The notes under the pieces are model-generated. The model saw only the letters and a list, made by a program, of their open reading frames with translations. It searched no databases and was not told the DNA's origin. A stretch of 37,686 nucleotides of DNA from Akkermansia sp. (GTDB lineage Bacteria > Verrucomicrobiota > Verrucomicrobiia > Verrucomicrobiales > Akkermansiaceae). A program made the translations under genes and the position numbers. Where the stretch lies: assembly GCA_017521405.1 (NCBI GenBank), contig JAFXCP010000022.1, positions 1 to 37,686 on the forward strand, read 5' to 3'. Of the stretch, positions 31,849-37,686 are shown piece after piece; the stretch's first letter is position 1; each line of letters starts with the position of its first letter.

Positions 31849-33324
31849 ATGATTTCTGCTTTTGCCAACACCATGAAGGTCCCGGAACTCCGGAGCCGCA
31901 TCCTTTTCACCTTAGCCATGATTGTCATCGTGCGCTTAGGTGTGCATCTTCCCCTGCCGGGTGTGGATGTCCAGACCCTCTCGGACTACATGGCCCGCAC
32001 CTCTGCCGAGGGTGATAGTCCGCTGGGAGCCTTGGGTGCTATTCTCACCATTTTCTCCGGTGGCGGCTTGCAGCAGTGCGGTATTTTTGCACTGGGTATC
32101 ATGCCCTACATTTCCGCCTCCATTATGACCCAGTTGATGGGTGCCGTGCTTCCCTCCTGGCAGAAGATGCTGCGCGAGGAAGGCGGTCGCCAGAAGATGA
32201 CCAAGTACACCCGCATTTTGGCCATCATCATCGCCGTCATTCAGGGCTACTTCCTCACCCAAACCCTGCGTAACCCCTCCAGCATCGGTCTGGACGTAGG
32301 CGATTTGGTGATGAACCCGGGCATCATCGTCACCCTCACCACCATTTTCATCATCGTTACCGGCACCATGTTCCTCATGTGGATTGGTGATCAGATTACC
32401 GAGCGCGGTGTGGGCAACGGCATCTCCCTCATCATTTCCGTGAACATCATTCACGCTCTGCCGGGGGCTTTTGCCGTGGCATGGAAAACGTGCATCATGA
32501 AGGGTACGGAGGTGAATCCGCTTGGCTCTCTGGGCATGGTAGCCCTCATCCTCTTCATGGTATTGGTGGTGGCTTTGGTTGTCATCGTCACGCAAGCACA
32601 GCGCCGTGTTCCGGTGCAGTATGCCAAGCGCGTTGTGGGCCATGGCAAGATGATGCAAGGCGGCACGCAGTATCTGCCGCTCAAGCTCAACTACTCCGGC
32701 GTGATGCCCGTTATCTTTGCCACCGCCATCATGGCACTGCCGCAGATGCTGGTGCAGCAGATATTCTCTCAGGACAGCTGGGTACATGGTTTGGTAGCCA
32801 ACTGGCTCTCCCCGAACGATGTGTACTACTACATCATCTCTGCGTTGATGATTTACTTCTTCTCCTATTTCTGGGTGGCCACCATGTTCCAGCCGCAGCA
32901 GATTTCTGAGGATTTGAAGCGTTCCGGCGGCTACATACCCGGTGTGCGCCCCGGTCCTCCCACCGCTGCGTATTTGGATCAGACGATGTCCCGCCTCACC
33001 TTTGCCGGTTCTCTGTTCCTCACTCTCATCTACTTCCTGCCGAGCCTTCTTTCCGTGTGGGGCGGTCTGCCCATGCTGGTAACGCAATTCTTCGGCGGCA
33101 CCTCCCTGCTGATTTTGGTGGGTGTGCTGCTGGATATGATGCGCCAAGTGGAGGCTACCCTCTTGCAGAAGAACTACGATGGCTTCATGAAGAAGGGACG
33201 CATTCGCGGTAAGTATTCCCACCTTCAGGGCACCGGTCAGGCCGCAGAAGGCAAGGGTCTGGTTGTCATCTGGGTTATCATCGCCGTCTTCGTGTTGGCG
33301 GGAGCCATCATCATGGCCGGCTGA
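31849..33324 (+). CDS. secY: Protein translocase subunit SecY
   Basis: A 491-residue protein with ten membrane helices, the central channel of the Sec translocon. It begins MISAFANTMKVPELRSRILF and has HLPLPGVD, the SASIMTQL helix-2 region, RRVPVQYAKR (cytoplasmic loop) and FKKIG-like C-terminal features replaced by RIRGKYSHLQ. It is about 50 residues longer than the E. coli protein, partly from an enlarged loop near helices 6-7. The frame is open back to 31696, but that extension has no hydrophobic or family character, so the ATG at 31849 is used. It is last in the operon and is followed by a terminator. Confidence 0.95.
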   Translation: MISAFANTMKVPELRSRILFTLAMIVIVRLGVHLPLPGVDVQTLSDYMARTSAEGDSPLGALGAILTIFSGGGLQQCGIFALGIMPYISASIMTQLMGAVLPSWQKMLREEGGRQKMTKYTRILAIIIAVIQGYFLTQTLRNPSSIGLDVGDLVMNPGIIVTLTTIFIIVTGTMFLMWIGDQITERGVGNGISLIISVNIIHALPGAFAVAWKTCIMKGTEVNPLGSLGMVALILFMVLVVALVVIVTQAQRRVPVQYAKRVVGHGKMMQGGTQYLPLKLNYSGVMPVIFATAIMALPQMLVQQIFSQDSWVHGLVANWLSPNDVYYYIISALMIYFFSYFWVATMFQPQQISEDLKRSGGYIPGVRPGPPTAAYLDQTMSRLTFAGSLFLTLIYFLPSLLSVWGGLPMLVTQFFGGTSLLILVGVLLDMMRQVEATLLQKNYDGFMKKGRIRGKYSHLQGTGQAAEGKGLVVIWVIIAVFVLAGAIIMAG

Positions 33325-33350
33325 AACAGTTTTTCAGGGATTTAAGGGTA

Positions 33351-33396
33351 GAGGCCGGTTCCCCGGGCGTGTGGGGGGCCGGCCTCAGAGTTTTTT
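33351..33396 (+). terminator. Terminator after secY
   Basis: A 14-bp stem (33351-33364 with 33373-33386, two G-T pairs) and an 8-nt loop, followed after 4 nt by six T (33391-33396). It starts 27 nt after the secY stop and lies close to the convergent DUF2752 gene end. Confidence 0.78.
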
Positions 33397-33413
33397 GAGT
33401 GGAAAGAGCTTTC

Positions 33414-33773
33414 TCAAATAGGGCGCAATAGCTCCAAGCTCTCCACCGGCAGATTCCGCAGCACCGCGAAGAGCAGAAGCACCAGCAAACCCGCATACAG
33501 CGCCATAGTAAGCCGCCGCCCTTCCGATAGGCACAGAAGTGCCAGCCATGCAAAACAGGGTAGTAGCAGCGCATTCTGCCGCAGAGAAAGCAGAATATCC
33601 CCTTGCACAAGAGCCCGTAGTGCTCGTGTGCTGCCGCAGCCGGGGCATAGCAAACCTGTGCTGTGGCGCAGCCGACAGCCCGGCAGCAGAGGAGAATCTG
33701 CCGGCAGCGTACCTGCCAAATAGCATAGTAGAGCTGCCAGACCCAGCAGCAGAAGAAGAAGTAAAAGGCGCAT
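33414..33773 (-). CDS. DUF2752 membrane protein
   Basis: A 119-residue protein with about three membrane helices. The DUF2752 signature is plain: PGCRLRHSTGLLCPGCGSTR (31-50) with paired cysteines, followed by ALVQGD and an Asn (RQNALLLP). The family is small, widespread in Bacteroidota, Verrucomicrobiota and Actinomycetota, and has no established function. The CPGC motif hints at metal binding or a redox pair. Its ATG overlaps the stop of the upstream DUF4190-like gene (TAATG), so the two are translationally coupled. Confidence 0.8.
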   Translation of the reverse strand: MRLLLLLLLLGLAALLCYLAGTLPADSPLLPGCRLRHSTGLLCPGCGSTRALRALVQGDILLSLRQNALLLPCFAWLALLCLSEGRRLTMALYAGLLVLLLFAVLRNLPVESLELLRPI

Positions 33774-34054
33774 TAGCCTTTAATAGTCTGTTGGAGGGCA
33801 GGGAAGTATTCCTGCAAGAACTCCGCATTGGGCACCCAAATCATACTTGCCGCAGTGTAGAGTACAAAAGTCACCACGGCCAGTACACAAAGCACTCGGC
33901 CGGAGCTTCCTGCCGGGTATTTGCAAATCCCGATGATGGCAAGCACAAGTCCCACAAAATTACAGCAGGCAATCAGGGAAAGTACAAGAGCCCACACCCC
34001 AAGTGCAACAGAAGGAGCCTTGGTGCCGGGAACAGGGGGAAGGGGTTGACTCAT
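33773..34054 (-). CDS. DUF4190-like small membrane protein
   Basis: A 93-residue protein. A short Pro-rich cytoplasmic start (SQPLPPVPGTKAPS) is followed by two hydrophobic helices with a Gly-rich turn (VGLVLAIIGICKYPAGSSGR), the usual DUF4190 layout, and then a short helical tail. Function is unknown. It overlaps the DUF2752 gene by one base; the two are probably a unit whose promoter lies in the 104-bp divergent region shared with purN. I could not place that promoter. Confidence 0.7.
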   Translation of the reverse strand: MSQPLPPVPGTKAPSVALGVWALVLSLIACCNFVGLVLAIIGICKYPAGSSGRVLCVLAVVTFVLYTAASMIWVPNAEFLQEYFPALQQTIKG

Positions 34055-34120
34055 AGCAACTCCATTGTAAGGAAAAGAACTGCGGCGTCAATGCCTTTTA
34101 TTTTTACTGCCGCAATAAAT

Positions 34121-34149
34121 TTGACAAATACCCCTTTGTGCGGTAGATT
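34121..34149 (+). promoter_or_regulatory. Strong promoter for purN with a near-zero leader
   Basis: TTGACA (34121-34126), a 17-bp spacer and TAGATT (34144-34149). The -10 ends 9 bp before the ATG at 34159, so the mRNA leader would be only about 0-3 nt. Confidence 0.75.
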
Positions 34150-34158
34150 GTCCGCGTT

Positions 34159-34737
34159 ATGAGTCTACGTCTTGCTGTACTTGGTTCCGGCTCCGGTTCT
34201 AATTGCCAGTCCATCTTTAATGCTATCGATGAGGGGCGCTTGGATGCGGAAGTAGTCATCGTCCTTTCCGATAACCCGGATGCATACATACTGGAACGCG
34301 CTCGTGCCCGTGGTGTGCGTGCCGAGATTTTGGACTGCAAAGGGTACAAAAACAAATTCCCCTTGGAAGTACAGGAAGCTCTGGTCGCACAGTTGCGGGA
34401 GCTGGAGGTGGACATGATTTGCCTTGCCGGCTTTATGCGTTTGGTGAAAGCTCCGTTGCTGGATGCCTTTCCGCGCCGTATTTTGAACATTCACCCGGCT
34501 TTGCTGCCGAACTTCCCGGGCGTGGAGGCCTGGAAACAGGCATTGGAAGCCGGTGCTACCCAAGCCGGCTGCACCGTGCATTATGTGGATGCCGGCATGG
34601 ATACCGGGGAAATCCTCATGCAGGCTTATGTACCTGTGCTGCCGGACGATACGGCAGCCTCCCTGCATGCCCGCATTCAGGTGCAGGAGCATATTCTATA
34701 CCCTGCTGCTATCCTCTCTGCTGTGGCAAGGCTGTAA
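34159..34737 (+). CDS. purN: Phosphoribosylglycinamide formyltransferase
   Basis: A 192-residue enzyme that transfers a formyl group from 10-formyltetrahydrofolate to GAR in purine synthesis. It has the phosphate-binding GSGSGSNCQSI near the N-terminus and the catalytic residues Asn110 and His112 (NIHPALLPNFPG) and Asp148 (DAGMDTGEI). These match Asn106, His108 and Asp144 of E. coli. Normal length. It stands alone between its own promoter and terminator. PRPP from prs feeds the same pathway. Confidence 0.95.
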   Translation: MSLRLAVLGSGSGSNCQSIFNAIDEGRLDAEVVIVLSDNPDAYILERARARGVRAEILDCKGYKNKFPLEVQEALVAQLRELEVDMICLAGFMRLVKAPLLDAFPRRILNIHPALLPNFPGVEAWKQALEAGATQAGCTVHYVDAGMDTGEILMQAYVPVLPDDTAASLHARIQVQEHILYPAAILSAVARL

Positions 34738-34764
34738 ACATTCTCCCTTCAGATATACATGGGC

Positions 34765-34799
34765 AAAAGCCCCTGCGGAAACATCCGCAGGGGCTTTTT
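34765..34799 (+). terminator. Bidirectional terminator between purN and the helical-repeat gene
   Basis: A long perfect stem (34765-34779 with 34784-34798) with a 4-nt loop; the terminal A-T pairs give T tracts on both strands. It lies 28 nt after the purN stop and also downstream of the minus-strand gene ending at 34852. Confidence 0.92.
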
Positions 34800-34851
34800 C
34801 GGTTAGCAAGTTCACCCTGAACAGAGAGAGACGGGGTGAGCGGGGAGAGGT

Positions 34852-36789
34852 TTAGCGGTTGCGCTTCTTGTGCTGTTCGCGCATCTGGGCATCCGTCACC
34901 GTGTTATTCTTTATACGGACGAGAGCTTCCTCCGCCTGGCGGGAAATTTCTGCATCTTTATCCTTTTTGAGGGTATTGAGCATATTCGTTACCCATTTGA
35001 ATTCACGCAGGGAACCCAGAGCATTCAACAGTTGCACCTTTTGTTTGCGGATATCCTCCAGCTCGCGGCGGCGAGCCTTCAGTTGAGCCAATTCGGGAGC
35101 ATCATCGCCAATGTAATCGGCAGAATCCGGGTCGCACTTGGGAATGATGCCGACTAGCTCGGAAGTATCCTGACTAATGGCATCGCCAAAGAACTGCTTC
35201 ACCAAGCGTTGGGCATCCTCATCGGAGCGGTCGCGGTTTTGCGTCATGATGGCACCATAGATATTCTTAATTTTGAGGCTAATCAGTTGGTTATCTTTGA
35301 ATTTTTCCTCCATCTCGGCCACATAGCCCAGAATATCATCACTACCCCAGTTGCCGAGTGCTTGGGGGTAATTTCCTTTCCACTTGGCGGCATCTTCCAG
35401 TTCGGACTTGTAGAAATCCAGTGCTTTCGTGGAGCAAGCTGCTGCCAGCGTGCTAATAATGCGTGGATTGGAACGCATCTTCTCCGGAATCGTCTCAAAA
35501 ATCTGATCGCCCAGCGCAGCGCGTTCAGCTTGGTCCTCCATCATGATGGAGATATTGTCGATACAGTTGCAAAGCGTAGCGGCCAGAAGGGGATCCAGCT
35601 CATCATCCTTGAGCAGGTTGATAATGGCCGGCACATCATCCTTCGTAGCGCGGAGACTAAAGCACTCCCAGATGGCAGCAAGCTGCTCATTCTTCTTGGA
35701 GAAATTCTTGTGCTTGGCCACACGGTCTGCCAGCTTCTTGAGGTTATCATTCACATTGGCGCTATCGGAAATAGCCACACGCTGCAACAGCCAGCGGAAG
35801 AGGGAAGGTTTAATCACCGCGCATTTTTTACCCAGTGTATCGTAGATAAGATTATTCACCGCTTCATCCTGTGCAGCAGCCAGCCCCAGCAGCAAGCAGG
35901 CACTCTGGGCCACACCCTCTGCATTACCGCCGTAGAGGGCAGAACCGCTTTCACTCTTTACAAAGGGATTCACTACCACCTCCAGCAGAGCCTTGGCATC
36001 CTTCAGAGAGCAGCTCACGTCCACATTCTTTACCTTGGCATCCGCCGTGGTTTCAATGCCTTGGCGGTTAATCGCCTCTGCACGGCGGAGCAACTTCTTA
36101 ATATAATCGCGGTGTGCCTCGATGCGAGCCGTGCGGGCATTTTGCTCCATTACGTACCATGTACTCACACCGGCCATGGCCACCAGTACACCCACACCTA
36201 CCATAAACGGCACCGTCTTCCAGAAAGGAACCTGACTAGCCTCCGCTTGGAGCTGCGTCAGGTACGCATCACGAGCCAGCATTTCCTCCTCCGTCATAGT
36301 GGGCACGTTCTCCTCTTCCTCCTCGGTGTATTCCTCCTCTTCCTCCTCCGGTTCCTCTGCGGCTTCCGGCTCTGCCTCGGGCGCATCGGCAAATACTTCG
36401 TCCATATTATCCGGAATCAGTGCTTCCTCGGGAGCCTCTGCGAGGGCTTCCTCCGCCTCGGGTGTTGCAGCCTCAGCCGCTTCTGCAGCTTGCAGCTCGG
36501 CCATCTGGCGGTTATACTCCTCCATTTGGCGGTTGTATTCCTCCATCTGGCGTTCATATTCCGCCATGGCGGCGGCATGTGCAGCAGCATCGGCCTCTGC
36601 CGTATCCGCAGCCGGCGTAGCGGCCTTCACCGCCGGTTTGGGAGAAACAGCCTTGCGCGGAGCAAGGGCTTTGCCGGTAGCAGCACTCTTCAAGCGCACC
36701 TTGCCGGCCGGGGCGAGTTTAGCAGAACCTGCAGGACGGAGCCCCTCGAGCGGGCCACCGCCGGTTGTTTTAAGTTTCGGAGTTGCCAT
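34852..36789 (-). CDS. Membrane-anchored protein with acidic N-terminal region and helical repeats
   Basis: A 645-residue protein I cannot assign to a named gene. The order is: a basic Ala/Lys/Pro-rich start; three copies of a heptad like EYNRQME (about 77-97); a very acidic Glu-rich stretch (about 105-165); one membrane helix (about 190-214, VPFMVGVGVLVAMAGVSTWY); a coiled-coil-like segment; and a long alpha-helical region with HEAT-like pairs (DDVPAIINLLKDDELDPLLA and similar) to a basic C-terminus. The first ~190 residues should be cytoplasmic and the repeats outside. It may be an envelope scaffold. The start is the ATG at 36789; the frame is open 17 codons further but that part is not protein-like. 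Confidence 0.75.
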   Translation of the reverse strand: MATPKLKTTGGGPLEGLRPAGSAKLAPAGKVRLKSAATGKALAPRKAVSPKPAVKAATPAADTAEADAAAHAAAMAEYERQMEEYNRQMEEYNRQMAELQAAEAAEAATPEAEEALAEAPEEALIPDNMDEVFADAPEAEPEAAEEPEEEEEEYTEEEEENVPTMTEEEMLARDAYLTQLQAEASQVPFWKTVPFMVGVGVLVAMAGVSTWYVMEQNARTARIEAHRDYIKKLLRRAEAINRQGIETTADAKVKNVDVSCSLKDAKALLEVVVNPFVKSESGSALYGGNAEGVAQSACLLLGLAAAQDEAVNNLIYDTLGKKCAVIKPSLFRWLLQRVAISDSANVNDNLKKLADRVAKHKNFSKKNEQLAAIWECFSLRATKDDVPAIINLLKDDELDPLLAATLCNCIDNISIMMEDQAERAALGDQIFETIPEKMRSNPRIISTLAAACSTKALDFYKSELEDAAKWKGNYPQALGNWGSDDILGYVAEMEEKFKDNQLISLKIKNIYGAIMTQNRDRSDEDAQRLVKQFFGDAISQDTSELVGIIPKCDPDSADYIGDDAPELAQLKARRRELEDIRKQKVQLLNALGSLREFKWVTNMLNTLKKDKDAEISRQAEEALVRIKNNTVTDAQMREQHKKRNR

Positions 36790-36830
36790 AATCTGTAAGA
36801 AAGTTGGAGTAACGCCGCAGCGTATCCCTC

Positions 36831-36859
36831 TTTCTACCATATTTCCGCGCGCTTTGCAA
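36831..36859 (-). promoter_or_regulatory. Candidate promoter for the helical-repeat membrane protein
   Basis: On the minus strand TTGCAA (36859-36854), a 17-bp spacer and TAGAAA (36836-36831). The predicted leader is about 35 nt. Confidence 0.45.
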
Positions 36860-36937
36860 TCACGGAATCCCGAAGCATTGCAATTTATTCCCTTTTCACC
36901 GGCAAACCTACCATTTTACCGGGGGCGGGGGATAAGG

Positions 36938-36972
36938 AAAATCGTGCAGGGGGCGAGGGCTCCCTGCACGAT
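36938..36972 (-). terminator. Terminator after the PEP-CTERM protein gene
   Basis: On the minus strand an 11-bp stem (arms 36962-36972 and 36941-36951, GC-rich) with a 10-nt loop, followed by four T. It begins 21 nt beyond the stop codon. Confidence 0.8.
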
Positions 36973-36993
36973 TGAAGTTGTTGATGGTGCGGC

Positions 36994-37686
36994 TTAGCCC
37001 CTCCGGCGGCGGGAGACAAGAGCCGCCAGTGCCAGCAGGCTCAGCGTCGCCGTGGAAGGCTCAGGAATCGTCGGCAGCGTAAAGCCCGCCACATTGCCCT
37101 CCGTGCCCTCATAGGTGGCACCGTCCATGCTCAGCGTCAGATTACTGTAATCCTCATCCGCATCGCGGCCGAAATCCAGCTCCACTCCCGTGTACCCGGC
37201 GGCCACCAAAGCCTCCGTATCCACGTCGAATGATAAATCACCCTCCACTGTGCATTGGAACAGATGGCTCAAATCCACGCGGTAAATGCCGCCATTCCCT
37301 GCCTCCGGCAGCGTAATGCGTAAAGTAGCATCGGAAAGGATAATACTCCCCTCCGCACCCACGGAGAAGGAGCAATCCGTATCGAAGCTCACATTCGCCA
37401 GCGTCAGCGTAGCCAGTGCCGCAGAGAAATGCACATTCTCCATCGCCACCCCGCTAAAGCCATAAGCCTCGCCCACGGCCTCCATCCACACATCCTGCAT
37501 GCGGGCGGATTCTCCATTGCCGCTCACTTGACCGAAAAGGAAACTCACCCCTTCCAGCGAAGCCGCAGTAGCACCGGATTTCAGGCTCAAGCCCCCGTCC
37601 AGAGCAGCCGTGCCGCTCACACTCATGGCGGCCCCATCATTCAGCACCACATTGCCGCTAATAGTGCTGCTGCCTTCCACCTCCAG
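36994..37686 (-). CDS. PEP-CTERM beta-helix surface protein, 3' part
   Basis: The last 231 codons of a gene that continues past the right edge. The visible part has repeated short beta-strand units (GNVVLNDGAAMSVSGTAALD) as in autotransporter-associated beta-strand and filamentous-haemagglutinin-like proteins, then a beta-sandwich-like region. The C-terminus is a PEP-CTERM sorting signal: IPEPSTATL, a hydrophobic stretch (SLLALAALVS) and the basic end RRRRG. The protein should be exported by Sec and handled by an exosortase, for example the one at 12 kb. The GTG at 37678-37680 is inside the gene, not its start. The ligand or role is unknown. Confidence 0.88.
   Translation of the reverse strand: MEVEGSSTISGNVVLNDGAAMSVSGTAALDGGLSLKSGATAASLEGVSFLFGQVSGNGESARMQDVWMEAVGEAYGFSGVAMENVHFSAALATLTLANVSFDTDCSFSVGAEGSIILSDATLRITLPEAGNGGIYRVDLSHLFQCTVEGDLSFDVDTEALVAAGYTGVELDFGRDADEDYSNLTLSMDGATYEGTEGNVAGFTLPTIPEPSTATLSLLALAALVSRRRRG

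Noticed and set aside
31936-33222. A minus-strand frame of 428 codons opposite secY
   Set aside because: His/Gln/Gly-rich shadow of a membrane-protein gene, no independent support.
1-37686. Search by eye for CRISPR arrays, insertion sequences, phage genes, toxin-antitoxin or defence genes
   Set aside because: None seen. The three tRNA genes have no duplicated 3' ends or integrase nearby to suggest an attachment site.

Overview
The window looks like chromosome from a member of the Verrucomicrobiota close to Akkermansia, but not A. muciniphila itself. The best evidence is the five-gene block at 16.2-24.1 kb. It has the gene order and protein architecture of the A. muciniphila Amuc_1102-1101-1100-1099-1098 cluster, which encodes the pilus-like system containing the immunomodulatory protein Amuc_1100. 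The recognisable family members have diverged. An exosortase/EpsI pair, a protein with a PEP-CTERM tail, a type-B succinate dehydrogenase and general lack of Shine-Dalgarno sequences all fit that assignment. I see no insertion sequence, prophage, CRISPR array or other sign of recent transfer. Most of the window is core chromosome.

Layout. 1-1.8 kb: the repetitive Pro/Ala/Glu tail of an unknown gene, a YhaM-like OB-fold/HD nuclease and a LysE-type exporter. 1.9-5.4 kb: sdhCAB with promoter and terminator. 5.5-9.4 kb (minus strand): ppa, a small lipoprotein gene, ftsA and ftsZ. 9.6-10.9 kb: rpoN. 10.9-11.9 kb (minus): prs. 12.0-13.6 kb: exosortase and EpsI. 13.6-15.0 kb (minus): tRNA-Tyr, tRNA-Val, alanine racemase. 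15.0-16.0 kb (minus): lgt. 16.2-24.1 kb: the pilus-like operon. 24.2-26.5 kb: amino-acid ABC transporter (binding protein fused to permease, plus ATPase). 26.6-28.1 kb: tRNA-Glu and a MATE transporter. 28.2-33.3 kb: ribosomal protein genes rplX-rplE-rpsH-rplF-rplR-rpsE-rplO-secY. 33.4-34.1 kb (minus): a DUF4190/DUF2752 pair. 34.2-34.7 kb: purN. 34.9-36.8 kb (minus): a large acidic membrane-anchored helical-repeat protein. 37.0 kb to the end (minus): the 3' end of a PEP-CTERM beta-helix protein.

How the parts fit. Several genes serve the cell envelope: Lgt lipidates lipoproteins such as the 8.4 kb protein and the transporter binding domain, the exosortase processes PEP-CTERM proteins, Alr feeds peptidoglycan, and FtsA/FtsZ drive division. 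The pilus-like operon reads as pilM-N-O-P-Q with M and N fused into one polypeptide. An additional secreted protein precedes it, and no pilin or motor ATPase lies nearby.

The most unusual points are: the PilM-PilN fusion with an internal IDLVP motif; an FtsZ whose catalytic T7-loop aspartates are replaced; a set of sigma-70 type promoters whose -10 boxes sit 7 bp from the start codon (ppa, rpoN and the ABC transporter), predicting leaderless mRNAs; a C-terminally short ribosomal protein L24; and a spc operon lacking S14 and L30. Promoters, terminators and functions are read by eye from sequence, and none was tested by search.
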